A stretch of DNA of 64,000 nt from Pseudomonadales bacterium (GTDB lineage Bacteria > Pseudomonadota > Gammaproteobacteria > Pseudomonadales > Azotimanducaceae). Positions 24,563-33,684 of the stretch are shown piece after piece (position 1 is the first letter of the stretch; each line of letters starts with the position of its first letter). The notes under the pieces are model-generated. The model was given only the letters and a program-made list of their open reading frames with translations. It had not been told where the DNA came from and did not search any database. Location of the stretch: positions 1,984,001 to 2,048,000 of the forward strand of contig WLWP01000001.1 in assembly GCA_012103505.1 (NCBI GenBank), read 5' to 3'. The translations under genes were made by a program, and so were the position numbers.

Positions 24563-26155
24563 TTAACGTGACCGCTTAAGTCGGTAGGCCAAGAAAGCAT
24601 TACCACCCTTCTGTCCAAACGATGCATATCCGGAAGATATGAACATCATGTCGCCAACAATCAGAGGACCGTGCACGTCGATGGCACCACCGGTTGTTTC
24701 AACATCGTTAACCGATTGGAAGGAGCGCCACGTGTCATCCTGCCATAACACTTCACCGCTGCTTCCAGCAAACGCTCGGAGCTGACCGTCCAGACCACCA
24801 GCAATAATCATATCCTCGGTGGCGATCACCGCAGCAGAGACGCCAGGAAAGCACCCTTCACGATTGGCACAGAGATGATCACGTGCCATTGACCATCGGA
24901 CACTCCCGTCGGCAAGGCTCAGGGCATGCAAGCCAGGATCCGGATCATGGGTTTCGTGCTCTCCACCCGTGCCACGATCACTCACAGGCACATAGAGCAG
25001 ACCTTCGCGCTCATTGACCGCCATACCCCAGTGGATACCACCGAGCTTGCCGCCCCGGCCCGTCCGCGTTTGCCAAAGCAGTTCACCAGAGTCTGGATTC
25101 ATCGCGAAGACCATGCCCGACTTCTGTCCCGCCAGAAGCACATCTGTCCCAAGCTGTGTTCGAGCAAGAATTGGTGGCGCGCCAAAGTCATAGTCGGGTC
25201 CGTTCGCCTTCGGACAATTTTGACTCAACGGTCCGGCACCACAAGCTGCGTTCCACGCATCGCCTGAAGTGAATTGTTTGTGCCACCTGACCGTGCCGTC
25301 TTCGAGGTTCACCGCAAATACAGCGTCACTCGTATCTGTTGGTGGATCACTGTAGTTCTCTCCTGTCGCGAAGTAGATCAGACCACGACTTGGGTCAATC
25401 GTAGGAGCTTGCCAAACAGGTGCACCAGAAGGCCCTTTAACATCTATGAAGAACCAGCGTGTCTCGGTGACCTTTGCCTCTTCGTCGATGACATAACGCT
25501 TCCAGATCTGCTCCCCAGTGGCACCGTCCACCGCAACCAATGAGCCACGAAATGTGCAACATCCATATAGCGGTGCAACTGCTGCGATGACTTCTCCAGC
25601 GGAAACGGGCACGTACAATCGACCTTCATAAAACGCTGGCGTCCCTGTGACCATGGCGAAAGCGTGATCATCTACCTCTTGCTCCCAGACAAGCTCACCG
25701 TTACTCGCATCGACGGCGAATACTTGCGCGCCAAACGTACCAAAGAAAAGAAGTGTTCTAGGAACGCCCTCGACCTCCATTTCACCGGCCACGATGGCAG
25801 ACCGGATATCTCCGTCAGCATCAAACGACCACCGCAAACAACCAGTATCTTTGTCGAGCGCGTACAAAATGCCGTTGTCCGCGCCCACAAATACCGTGTC
25901 CGTGGATACAAGAGGATATGAATGCGGGCTATTCGAGCTATCGAAGCCAAAGGACCAAGCGAGTTCCAGATCTGCAATATTGTTAGCGTTGAGCTGGCTG
26001 TCCGGCTGGTATCGTGTATTTCTCAAATCGAGACCCCACCCGGTAGTGCTTATCCCTGCCGTACTCGAAACCGAAGTACACTCTGCGGCTTGCGCACCAA
26101 CACTTACCAGTAACAAGCAAAAAAACACGTTGCCAACCAAACAAAACTTAACCAT
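24563..26155 (-). CDS. Exported PQQ-type beta-propeller quinoprotein (PVA-dehydrogenase-like)
   Basis: A 530-residue protein with a signal peptide (VFFCLLLVSVGAQAAEC) and an eight-bladed PQQ-type propeller: GWGLDLRNTRYQPDSQL, repeated LYALDKDTGCLRW-like blades, and GRGGKLGGIHWGMA. A vicinal cysteine pair occurs in YGCCTFRGSL, as in the quinohaemoprotein at 35617. It resembles polyvinyl-alcohol dehydrogenase and related quinoprotein alcohol dehydrogenases but has no haem domain, so a separate cytochrome would be needed. AAGGAGTATTCAG precedes the ATG. It lies 44 bases downstream of paaE on the same strand and may be the last gene of that operon. It should act in the periplasm. Confidence 0.86.
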   Translation of the reverse strand: MVKFCLVGNVFFCLLLVSVGAQAAECTSVSSTAGISTTGWGLDLRNTRYQPDSQLNANNIADLELAWSFGFDSSNSPHSYPLVSTDTVFVGADNGILYALDKDTGCLRWSFDADGDIRSAIVAGEMEVEGVPRTLLFFGTFGAQVFAVDASNGELVWEQEVDDHAFAMVTGTPAFYEGRLYVPVSAGEVIAAVAPLYGCCTFRGSLVAVDGATGEQIWKRYVIDEEAKVTETRWFFIDVKGPSGAPVWQAPTIDPSRGLIYFATGENYSDPPTDTSDAVFAVNLEDGTVRWHKQFTSGDAWNAACGAGPLSQNCPKANGPDYDFGAPPILARTQLGTDVLLAGQKSGMVFAMNPDSGELLWQTRTGRGGKLGGIHWGMAVNEREGLLYVPVSDRGTGGEHETHDPDPGLHALSLADGSVRWSMARDHLCANREGCFPGVSAAVIATEDMIIAGGLDGQLRAFAGSSGEVLWQDDTWRSFQSVNDVETTGGAIDVHGPLIVGDMMFISSGYASFGQKGGNAFLAYRLKRSR

Positions 26156-26199
26156 CTGAATACTCCTTACGCTTCAAAACGATCAGCACAGCTGCCTAC

Positions 26200-27282
26200 T
26201 TAGATGACATCAAAGTCAACAATCACGCGATCAGAGATAGGATGGGCTTGGCAGGTCAACACGAACCCGGCTGCAACTTCCTCTGCCGACAAAGCATGGT
26301 TTAGGTCCATATCAACTTCACCTTCGACAAGTCGAGCTTTGCACGTCGCACAAACGCCACCTTTGCAAGAAAACGGCAGCTCCAAACCATGATTGGCAGC
26401 TCCATCTAGAATGTTCTCACCATCCGCCGTGAGGTCGAACGCGATTTCACGACCACCGTACCGCACCGAAACCGCAGTATTTAGTCCAGCGTATTGCCGC
26501 GCGCGTTCCTGGTGCTTTTCTATAGCGATGCGCGCATCTTCGGCGGAAGCAAAAAACAATTCGTAGTGGATGCGCGCTTCGTCAATACCCATCGAGCGCA
26601 ACCCGCGGGACACTTCCGAAATCATCCCCTCTGGCCCACAGAGAAAGAACTCGTGATAGCTAAGGATATCGATCAGTCGTCCGTTTAGTTCCGCACCCTT
26701 GCTGTTGTTAATACGGCCATTTAGGATCGGTGCATCCTGGCGCTCACGGCTGAAAATATTTATCCATTGCAGCCGCTGCATATATCGATTCTTGAGCCAC
26801 AGCAATTGCTCCCGAAAGATAATATCGCTCGAACGCTGGTTTCCATAAAGTAGCGTGACTTGGCTGTTGGGCTCAATCGCGAGCACAGATTTCGCGATCG
26901 ATAGTATCGGTGTAATGCCACTGCCAGCGGCGATAAGCAGATAGTTCTTGCTTTGCCCCGTGTCCAACTCAGAGTAGAAGCTACCTTCAGGCGGTGACAC
27001 CTGGACCGTCGCGCCAACCTCGAAGTTCTCGTGTGCATGCTCTGAAAATGCACCACCCTCAATACGCTTTATTGCCACCGAGAGCGGCTCCCCAACCCCG
27101 GCACAGATCGAGTAGCTGCGTCTAACCTCTTCTCCGGCAATATCTTGCGCAAACGTGAGGTATTGCCCTTGTTTGAACTCAAACCCCTGACTCAGGTGCT
27201 CGGGTACACCCAAGGTCACGTGAATTGTGTCGTTCGCCTCTTGCTCGACTTGCTCAATGGTGAGCTCCTGCCAGTCTGACAC
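26200..27282 (-). CDS. paaE: Phenylacetyl-CoA epoxidase reductase subunit PaaE
   Basis: A 360-residue electron-transfer subunit. An N-terminal FAD-binding ferredoxin-reductase domain has RSYSICAG (flavin) and AAGSGITPILSIAKSVL (NADPH). A C-terminal plant-type [2Fe-2S] ferredoxin has C306, C311, C314 and C344 (SCKGGVCATC...TCQAHP). It passes NADPH electrons to the PaaAC diiron centre. Length and domain order match PaaE. It is the fifth gene of a paaABCDE set, 2 bases after paaD. Confidence 0.95.
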   Translation of the reverse strand: MSDWQELTIEQVEQEANDTIHVTLGVPEHLSQGFEFKQGQYLTFAQDIAGEEVRRSYSICAGVGEPLSVAIKRIEGGAFSEHAHENFEVGATVQVSPPEGSFYSELDTGQSKNYLLIAAGSGITPILSIAKSVLAIEPNSQVTLLYGNQRSSDIIFREQLLWLKNRYMQRLQWINIFSRERQDAPILNGRINNSKGAELNGRLIDILSYHEFFLCGPEGMISEVSRGLRSMGIDEARIHYELFFASAEDARIAIEKHQERARQYAGLNTAVSVRYGGREIAFDLTADGENILDGAANHGLELPFSCKGGVCATCKARLVEGEVDMDLNHALSAEEVAAGFVLTCQAHPISDRVIVDFDVI

Positions 27283-27284
27283 CT

Positions 27285-27800
27285 CTAAAACCGCTTGAAC
27301 TGGTCAAACGGCTCCAGGCAGTCTTCACAGCGCAACATCGACTTGCAAGCAGTAGAACCATACTCACTGATCATGCGAGTCTTTGCGCTGCCGCACTGTG
27401 GGCAGTTGGCAGTATCGGGACCCGCCACGCCATAGTCCCGTAGTCGCCGCCGGGCGTCCGCATCAAGCCAATCTGTTGTCCAAGCAGGGACCAGCTGCAA
27501 CTCGATTTCTATGTCGACACACCCATGTTCGGTTAACACCTCTTTGATGTCCGCCGTAATTTGCGCCATAGCTGGACACCCGGAATACGTTGGCGTGATT
27601 ACGACACAAACAACGCCTTCGGGCGATTCAACGACATCTTGAAGAATGCCTAGATCCCAAATACTCAGGACTGGAATTTCCGGGTCTTTGACTTCATCCA
27701 ACACTGCAAACAATTCACTACACGCAGAATTAGCGCGTCGATGATTAAGTGCATATCTTGTCTCTGAGACGAGCGGTATGGCAGTGCTGTCTGACATCAC
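27285..27800 (-). CDS. paaD: Phenylacetate degradation protein PaaD
   Basis: A 171-residue PaaD. The N-terminal MIP18/DUF59 domain carries DEVKDPEIPVLSIWDLGIL and PTYSGCPAMAQI. The C-terminal zinc or iron-sulfur knuckle has paired cysteines in CPQCG and CEDCLEPF. PaaD is thought to help mature the metal centres of the epoxidase. Its ATG overlaps the end of paaC by 4 bases, indicating translational coupling. Confidence 0.95.
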   Translation of the reverse strand: MMSDSTAIPLVSETRYALNHRRANSACSELFAVLDEVKDPEIPVLSIWDLGILQDVVESPEGVVCVVITPTYSGCPAMAQITADIKEVLTEHGCVDIEIELQLVPAWTTDWLDADARRRLRDYGVAGPDTANCPQCGSAKTRMISEYGSTACKSMLRCEDCLEPFDQFKRF

Positions 27801-28552
27801 CAGTCAAGCCCTGGATAGGTGCGTTGCACGATCTGCATTTCGCCAAGCATGTGCCCCAAGTGTTCTGTATGAATGCCCTGCCGACCACCAACTTGGCGCC
27901 AATCGTCGCTGGGTTGTGTCAGCTCAACCTGACTTAGCAGGCCGGAAACACTTGTCCGCCATTCGCCTTCGAGCAGGCCTCGATCCACCGCAACGCCGGA
28001 AGAAAGCAATCGGCCTTCAACCTCATCCATGGCAAAAAACTCAGCCACATAACCCCAAGTGGAAGCAAGCGCTACTTGTGCTCTCTTGTTACTTTCTGCC
28101 GTGCCGAGACCAAGACGGCGCATCCACTCTCGGCTTCTGCGCTGATGGAAACGCACTTCTTTAATCGTTTTAGCAGCGATGGCAGCAATCGTTTCGTCAC
28201 CACTTTCCGACAGCGCTGAAAAATAAAGTAGTTCGTATTCGTCTAATAGATATTGGCGGACCATGGTGAAGGCAAAGTCACCACGCGGCAGCTCGACGAG
28301 CAAGAGATTCTTGAATTGAGGTCCGTCGCGGAAAAAGGCTAGCTCATCCTCGCTTTTGTCGAGCAATGATCCTGCATGTTGGAGGAGCATGCGAGCGCGG
28401 CCTAGATAATCCAAGGCGACATTCGACAGCGCTATATCCTCTTCGAGCGTCGGCGCATCAGCGCACCATTCGCCAAGACGTTGGCTCAAGATCAAAGCAT
28501 CGTCCCCGAGACGAAGCGCGTATTCGGCAATATCTTTAGGGTCCACGGACAT
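27797..28552 (-). CDS. paaC: Phenylacetyl-CoA epoxidase structural subunit PaaC
   Basis: A 251-residue ferritin-like helical protein, the partner of catalytic PaaA. Visible segments are the opening DIAEYALRLGDDALILSQRLGEWC, DIALSNVALDYLGRARMLLQHAG, and EVRFHQRRSREWMRRLGLG. PaaC scaffolds the PaaA subunit and is not itself the diiron site. It lies 5 bases after paaB and overlaps paaD by 4 bases. Confidence 0.95.
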   Translation of the reverse strand: MSVDPKDIAEYALRLGDDALILSQRLGEWCADAPTLEEDIALSNVALDYLGRARMLLQHAGSLLDKSEDELAFFRDGPQFKNLLLVELPRGDFAFTMVRQYLLDEYELLYFSALSESGDETIAAIAAKTIKEVRFHQRRSREWMRRLGLGTAESNKRAQVALASTWGYVAEFFAMDEVEGRLLSSGVAVDRGLLEGEWRTSVSGLLSQVELTQPSDDWRQVGGRQGIHTEHLGHMLGEMQIVQRTYPGLDW

Positions 28553-28557
28553 AGGCG

Positions 28558-28842
28558 CTACATGTTCTCCACACCATCAGGCAGCTCATAGTTGGCCGCG
28601 TGACGATAGGGTTTGTCGTCCATAGGATCGTAAAAGCTCTCGACATCCGATTCTTGAGAAGCATGTAAGTGACGGGATTCGACCACCCAAATACTCGCGC
28701 CTTCAGCCCGGCGTATATAGGTCTCCCGCGCATATTCAAGCGCTTGCTCTGGATCTTGAGCATGTAGGCTACCGACGTGGATATGATCAAGGCCACGTCG
28801 ACTTCGAACGAAAACCTCATAAAGCCGCGCCGTATTACTCAC
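28558..28842 (-). CDS. paaB: Phenylacetyl-CoA epoxidase subunit PaaB
   Basis: A 94-residue PaaB. The sequence [21 protein letters not shown], then the helix [17 protein letters not shown] and [13 protein letters not shown], is the standard family pattern. PaaB bridges the PaaAC heterodimers in the complex and is required for activity. Its start lies inside the end of paaA (8-base overlap). Confidence 0.95.
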   Translation of the reverse strand: MSNTARLYEVFVRSRRGLDHIHVGSLHAQDPEQALEYARETYIRRAEGASIWVVESRHLHASQESDVESFYDPMDDKPYRHAANYELPDGVENM

Positions 28843-29776
28843 GCTCGGTACCTAATTGGCGCTCGGCATATGCCGACATCGCTTCACGCACCCACTCGCC
28901 TTCTTCATGGGCCTTTTTGTGTTGCGCTAGTCTTTCTCGGTTACAGGGACCATTGCCGCTTACGACGCGTGAAAACTCATCCCAATCAATGTCACCAAAG
29001 TCATAGTGTCCCCGCTCTTCATTCCATTGCAGATCTGGATCGGGCAGCACTAAGTTTATCGCTTCAGCCTGGGCGACGGTTTGATCAACAAACTTCTGAC
29101 GGCTCTCATCATTGCCCATGCGCTTGATTTTCCACAGTGTGGACCGTTCCGAGTGCACTGACTCTGCATCATGAGGTCCAAACATCATCAGCGACGGCCA
29201 CCACCAGCGATTCAATGCATCTTGAGCCATCGCCTTCTGATCATCGCTGCCTTCGCAAAGCTTGACGAGAATGAGGTAGCCCTGGCGCTGATGGAAGCTC
29301 TCCTCCTTGCAAATCCTAACCATAGCTCGCGCATATGGACCGTACGAGTTCCTTTGCAGAGAGAGCTGATTCACGATTGCTGCCCCATCAACGAGCCAAC
29401 CAATCGCTCCGATGTCGGCCCAAGTCAGTGACGGGTAGTTAAAAATCGACGCATATTTTGCACGCCCTTCGTGCAATGCCTCGTTCAGCTCAGCACGCGT
29501 TACACCAAGCGTTTCTGTGGCGCTGTACAAGTACAGACCATGCCCTGCCTCGTCCTGGATCTTAGCCAGCAAAATTTGTTTTCGCTCTAGCGTCGGTGCT
29601 CTAGACAGCCAGTTACCCTCAGGCTGCATGCCGATCACTTCCGAATGAGCGTGTTGCGACATCTGTCGGATCAGATTCTTGCGATAAGCATCCGGCATCC
29701 AGTCTTTTGGTTCAATGCGCTCCTCAGCGGCAATCTTCTCCTCAAAGACTTTTTCTAGATCACTTGCTTCACTCAT
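28835..29776 (-). CDS. paaA: Phenylacetyl-CoA epoxidase catalytic subunit PaaA
   Basis: A 313-residue diiron monooxygenase subunit that epoxidises the ring of phenylacetyl-CoA. Iron-ligand helices are visible as [21 protein letters not shown] and [12 protein letters not shown] (ExxH motifs), with [25 protein letters not shown] before them. It is the first gene of the operon, preceded by a 93-bp gap that contains an A/T-rich promoter-like stretch. No paaK ligase, paaG/paaZ or paaF/H/J genes are in this window, so the rest of the pathway must lie elsewhere. Confidence 0.96.
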   Translation of the reverse strand: MSEASDLEKVFEEKIAAEERIEPKDWMPDAYRKNLIRQMSQHAHSEVIGMQPEGNWLSRAPTLERKQILLAKIQDEAGHGLYLYSATETLGVTRAELNEALHEGRAKYASIFNYPSLTWADIGAIGWLVDGAAIVNQLSLQRNSYGPYARAMVRICKEESFHQRQGYLILVKLCEGSDDQKAMAQDALNRWWWPSLMMFGPHDAESVHSERSTLWKIKRMGNDESRQKFVDQTVAQAEAINLVLPDPDLQWNEERGHYDFGDIDWDEFSRVVSGNGPCNRERLAQHKKAHEEGEWVREAMSAYAERQLGTERE

Positions 29777-29830
29777 GATTCTCTAACTCGTTGACCGGGT
29801 CACAAGCCCAGAAGGTGCTTTGTGGCATAA

Positions 29831-29836
29831 ATAATA
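29831..29836 (-). promoter_or_regulatory. Possible -10 box upstream of paaA
   Basis: Minus-strand TATTAT lies about 55 bases before the paaA ATG, preceded by GTG. I see no good -35 box at the right distance, so it is only a candidate, perhaps dependent on an activator. Confidence 0.25.
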
Positions 29837-29869
29837 CACTGTCTAAACCCTCATGTTCGGATCGACCAA

Positions 29870-30319
29870 TTACTGTGCTCGTACTATCTCGTTGACAAAA
29901 TCCGTATGTGCGCCAAGAAAAAGATCAGATACAACCCGGTTTTCGATCACCTCATTCTGGCCGATGAGGAACGTCGCACGTCGAGTCCCAACACCAAAAA
30001 AACCCTCCATACCGTACGCTCGGATTACCGTGCGTTTGGGGTCAGCCAACAAAGGAAAAGGGATATTGTGCGCATCGGCAAAGCGCCGATGACTCGAGAC
30101 ACTCTGAGCGCTAATCCCAATTATACGAATCCCCCCCGCCGTCGCGCTGTCGAAGCGGTCTCTCATTGCACAAGCTTGTGCTGTACATATAGGGGAAAAG
30201 TCGATCGGATAGAAATACAAAATTAGCGGTCCATCGGCTAACAAATTCGACATCTCCACCAACTCACCTGCCTGATCCTGCAGGGCAAAATCAGGTGCGA
30301 CATCGCCAATATCTTTCAA
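29870..30319 (-). CDS. Peroxiredoxin, Bcp/PrxQ type
   Basis: A 149-residue AhpC/TSA-fold peroxidase. The peroxidatic cysteine is in YPIDFSPICTAQACAMRD, with a second cysteine five residues on, as in the atypical 2-Cys Bcp/PrxQ type. GISAQSVSSHRRFADAHNIPFPLLAD and RRATFLI complete the family pattern. It reduces hydrogen and organic peroxides with thioredoxin. It is divergent from the cation transporter gene across 66 bases and lies 93 bases upstream of paaA on the same strand. Confidence 0.92.
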   Translation of the reverse strand: MKDIGDVAPDFALQDQAGELVEMSNLLADGPLILYFYPIDFSPICTAQACAMRDRFDSATAGGIRIIGISAQSVSSHRRFADAHNIPFPLLADPKRTVIRAYGMEGFFGVGTRRATFLIGQNEVIENRVVSDLFLGAHTDFVNEIVRAQ

Positions 30320-30385
30320 ACTTCAAGCCTTAGGGGTCAAACCGCGATACTGACACCAATAACCTTTTAAGGCGACAATAGGCTC

Positions 30386-31030
30386 ATGAGCAATAGTTGT
30401 TGTAGCGGCTTTGACGCGGCGGAATTGGAGAACCAGCAAAGACGGGTACTGACCATCGTCCTGCTCATCAACGTCATCACATTCTTCATAATGGTGACCG
30501 GAGCCTACATCAGTGGTTCTTCCGCACTCCTGTCCGGCACTCTGGACAATTTTGGCGATGCGTTGACTTATGGCCTGAGCATTGCCGTTATCGGCGCGAG
30601 TATCGCCGCAAAAGCACGTGTTGCGTTGGTCAAAGGTTTACTCATCTTTATCGCCGCCATGGCTGTCGTCGGTCAAATCATTTGGCGCCTGTTCAATCCC
30701 GAAACACCGCTGTTTGCAGCCATGGGGTTAGCGGCACTTCTGAACCTTGGTGCAAATGCCATCTGTCTGTGGCTACTTTATCCACACCGAGAAAACGACA
30801 TCAACATGTCTTCCGTGTGGGAGTGTTCGCGCAACGACGTCTTCGAAGGTCTTGCAGTGGTGGTTGCCACTTTGGCCGTTTGGACCTCCAGCTCTGGCTG
30901 GCCAGACTTGCTTATCGCAAGCGCTCTTGTGGTTTTGTTTCTCCGTTCCTCAATTCGAATACTGCGGGAAGCTTGGCAGGAGCTAGGACAAGAAACAAAG
31001 ACCTCAGTACACGAATCCCGAGTGGCCTAG
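30386..31030 (+). CDS. Short CDF-family cation transporter
   Basis: A 214-residue membrane protein with six hydrophobic segments matching the cation diffusion facilitator core: GSSALLSGTLDNFGDALTYGLS (metal-site helix 2, with D and D four residues apart) and RNDVFEGLAVVVATLAVW (helix 5). It lacks the cytoplasmic C-terminal domain of ordinary 300-residue CDF proteins, as expected for the short cation-transporter subgroup. The N-terminus starts SNSCCSGFD, with a cysteine pair that may bind metal. It should export Zn, Co or a similar cation. Its stop overlaps the convergent DUF6178 gene by 4 bases. Confidence 0.85.
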   Translation: MSNSCCSGFDAAELENQQRRVLTIVLLINVITFFIMVTGAYISGSSALLSGTLDNFGDALTYGLSIAVIGASIAAKARVALVKGLLIFIAAMAVVGQIIWRLFNPETPLFAAMGLAALLNLGANAICLWLLYPHRENDINMSSVWECSRNDVFEGLAVVVATLAVWTSSSGWPDLLIASALVVLFLRSSIRILREAWQELGQETKTSVHESRVA

Positions 31031-32577
31031 CGACTTAAGGCTCGAACAAAGCCAGCTAACTGCGTAACGTCTTCGACATCCTGAAAGTAACGCAATTCCG
31101 CTTCCAACGAAAAACGAGGATAGTCGGCTACCACTGCTAGAAGTGCCTCTGTTTCGTTCTCCTCCAATACAAGCGAAATGAAGGTCAGGCTCGTCTTAGC
31201 TTCACCATACCTATGCGCGACAACCTCGTTGATGAGTTCCTCGAGGGTAGTATCAAGTTCAGCTAACACCCACTGTTTGTCGTACATTTTCTCCGCGAAC
31301 GCACTCGAACGAAGTGTCGCAGCTAGTTCTCTTGCAACTTGCTCAGGTATACCGTGCAGTAGCTTCCATCCAATTCGAAACAAGCGCACTAGTCCTTCGC
31401 TCAGCGCATCCTCAATTGATTCTTCATCGCGCAGGTAGCTCCAGCCAAAGTTGCACGTCGCGAGTGTAGCGCGCGCGGCTTCACTTTGATCGAATCGTTT
31501 CCCCCCGACAGTCTCACCGGCGATTAAAAGATTAGACAGATACACGAGCTCAGCTAGTCGAGTTGAAAATAGGTGTGGTTCGACCCATTGCAGTCTGTCT
31601 AACTCAATCTTGAGCGCCATCTCCGTCGTTTCTTCGGGTCCTGCGAGCAACAGAGTTGGACCCGAAGCAATCACTTCCGCTTCAACCAGCAGCGCTTCAA
31701 GGTCACTGTATTCAGCCGATGAAGCTACTGGCTCTCCGCCGTCCGCATCTGCCGTCTCGCCCAAAATTTCGTCCATCGCATCTGTGTCGTCCCCACCCTT
31801 GTCAATCTCAGAGGCCTCAAACTCCCCGAGCTGCGAAAAGTAACGAACGCTAATCGGATCAAGATTCGCGCCAAAAGTCAGATCTTCAAGCGTGCTGGAG
31901 CGCGTTAGCTCAAAGAATGCCGTCGCACTTTCTGGCGTGACGAAGCCAGCGCTCTCTTTGCTATCTCTACGCTCACCAGCAACATCGTGCAAAAGATAGT
32001 CGGCATGCCCGAGGTTGAGGCGTAACAGTAAGCGTCGCAAAAACTCAGGTGAAAAGTCCTGCAGAGCGATCAGCGCAGCTCTTGTGATATCCCATTCCTC
32101 ATCAAAAACCGCGGTGACGTACGACCCTTCAATTTCTTCTGCATAGCCATCACGACCAGATCCGCGTTCGATAACTTCATAGTCAAACGTGCGTATCGTC
32201 TCACCGGTATTCACCCGGACCAGTTGCCCAAAATTGAGAACTGCATAGTCGAGGCCCAGACCAACGATTCGTTCCGCGAACCCAGCCTCCCCTTGCTCCT
32301 GAAAAATATAGAGCCAGCGGACAAATTCTTCAGGACGGAGCTGTTCTAATTGTCCTGGCTCAAGATTTGACCAAAGCGCCTCATCGAGGAGAGAGCGCAA
32401 CTGTTTATCAGTGGCATACGCAATTAGGGATCCAGAATCTTCTGGACCAATGTGTGCGACCAGCTTGTTTAAGGTCGGCGGCGCGAGTTGTGCTACATAG
32501 GCTGGCAGCGCGGGGTTATCGAGGAGGGTTTTAAGGAGTTTGCTTGAACCTTTGCGAACGAGCGAACGATCAGACAT
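31027..32577 (-). CDS. DUF6178-like protein
   Basis: A 516-residue soluble, acidic, helix-rich protein. The segments LLDNPALPAYVAQLAPPTLNKLVAHIG, EDSGSLIAYATDKQLRSLLDEALW and PEEFVRWLYIF match my recollection of DUF6178, a family without an assigned function. A low-complexity acidic insert (GGDDTDAMDEILGETADADGG) lies near the middle. No catalytic signature is visible. It is divergent from an LLM oxidoreductase gene across a 222-bp gap in which I found no convincing promoter or operator. The family assignment is moderately sure; function is unknown. Confidence 0.75.
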   Translation of the reverse strand: MSDRSLVRKGSSKLLKTLLDNPALPAYVAQLAPPTLNKLVAHIGPEDSGSLIAYATDKQLRSLLDEALWSNLEPGQLEQLRPEEFVRWLYIFQEQGEAGFAERIVGLGLDYAVLNFGQLVRVNTGETIRTFDYEVIERGSGRDGYAEEIEGSYVTAVFDEEWDITRAALIALQDFSPEFLRRLLLRLNLGHADYLLHDVAGERRDSKESAGFVTPESATAFFELTRSSTLEDLTFGANLDPISVRYFSQLGEFEASEIDKGGDDTDAMDEILGETADADGGEPVASSAEYSDLEALLVEAEVIASGPTLLLAGPEETTEMALKIELDRLQWVEPHLFSTRLAELVYLSNLLIAGETVGGKRFDQSEAARATLATCNFGWSYLRDEESIEDALSEGLVRLFRIGWKLLHGIPEQVARELAATLRSSAFAEKMYDKQWVLAELDTTLEELINEVVAHRYGEAKTSLTFISLVLEENETEALLAVVADYPRFSLEAELRYFQDVEDVTQLAGFVRALSR

Positions 32578-32799
32578 ACGGCACCATCCTATGCAAATCG
32601 GTCGCGCATGCTATTGATTTCTGTCTCGCGTGCATAGCTGCCAATTACCCCCTAAAACGCGGTAAACTATGTCTTCACTTTCACGGTGACACCGGTTCGT
32701 TCCCAGCCTCTCCTCCCCTCTCCACAATCGAACATCGAACATTCTTGCATCCGTCGCACGAAGCAGCCACGATAAAACGAAATTAGTATTAGGATCATC

Positions 32800-33678
32800 A
32801 TGAAGGTAGGTCTCGCATTCGCAAGTAGTGTTGGCATCGATGGTGCCGCGGCACTTGAAATTTGTCGCCGAGCAGAAAAGGCAGGATTCGAATCAGTATG
32901 GGGTGGTGAACACGTTGTGCTACCTGATGCGATCGCATCAAAATACCCTTACACCGCAGACGGCAAAATACCTGCAGAACCGGATACACCCATTCCAGAC
33001 CCTCTAATTTGGCTCGCCTACGTTGCTGCAGCAGCACCTACCTTGAAACTAGGTACCTGCATCCTGATAGTCCCGCAGCGCAATCCTCTTGTTCTCGCCA
33101 AAGAGCTCGCCACACTCGATCAACTGAGTGGCGGACGCGTTGAGCTTGGGCTTGGGGTCGGCTGGTTGCAGGAAGAGTTTGATGCCCTAGGCATCCCGTG
33201 GGAGCGGCGCGGTGGCAGGAATGATGAATACATTGAAGCGATGCGAGCCCTTTGGAAGGGACCACATGCTGAGTATCACGGTGAGTTTGTCGACTTCGCA
33301 CCTGCCACTTGCAGCCCGCGTCCGGTGAATGGATCCATCCCCGTGATTGTCGGTGGTGATTCGGAAGCCGCTCTCAAAAGAGCCGTCAACACGGCCGACG
33401 GCTACTTCCCTGGCGAAGGTGACTTCGAGCAGCTCTCGGCACTCCTCGAGCGCTTGCGTAACAAAGCAACAGAAGCAAATCGTGATCCAGCGTCAATCGA
33501 TATTAATGTCATGTTTGGCGCACAAATGATGAATCCTGCAGAAGGCGTCGAGCAGATGGCGAGTATCGGTGTTGATCGCATTATGATCCCAGCGTTTTTC
33601 TTCGCTGGACCTGATGGCTTAGATCGATTGAGTCAACTCGGTGAGCAAATTATCCCTTTGGCAAACGAAGTGAGTTAG
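32800..33678 (+). CDS. LLM-class F420-type oxidoreductase
   Basis: A 292-residue luciferase-like TIM-barrel enzyme in the same subgroup as the gene at 553-1410. It shares SVWGGEHVVLPDAIASKYPYTADGKIP, LGTCILIVPQRNPLVLAKELATLD, GGRVELGLGVGWLQEEF and RPVNGSIPVIVGG with that gene. The cofactor is probably F420, inferred from family; the substrate is unknown. The ATG follows TTAGGATCATC. It runs convergently with the kinase-like gene, with 6 bases between stops. Confidence 0.9.
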   Translation: MKVGLAFASSVGIDGAAALEICRRAEKAGFESVWGGEHVVLPDAIASKYPYTADGKIPAEPDTPIPDPLIWLAYVAAAAPTLKLGTCILIVPQRNPLVLAKELATLDQLSGGRVELGLGVGWLQEEFDALGIPWERRGGRNDEYIEAMRALWKGPHAEYHGEFVDFAPATCSPRPVNGSIPVIVGGDSEAALKRAVNTADGYFPGEGDFEQLSALLERLRNKATEANRDPASIDINVMFGAQMMNPAEGVEQMASIGVDRIMIPAFFFAGPDGLDRLSQLGEQIIPLANEVS

Positions 33679-33684
33679 GTACCT

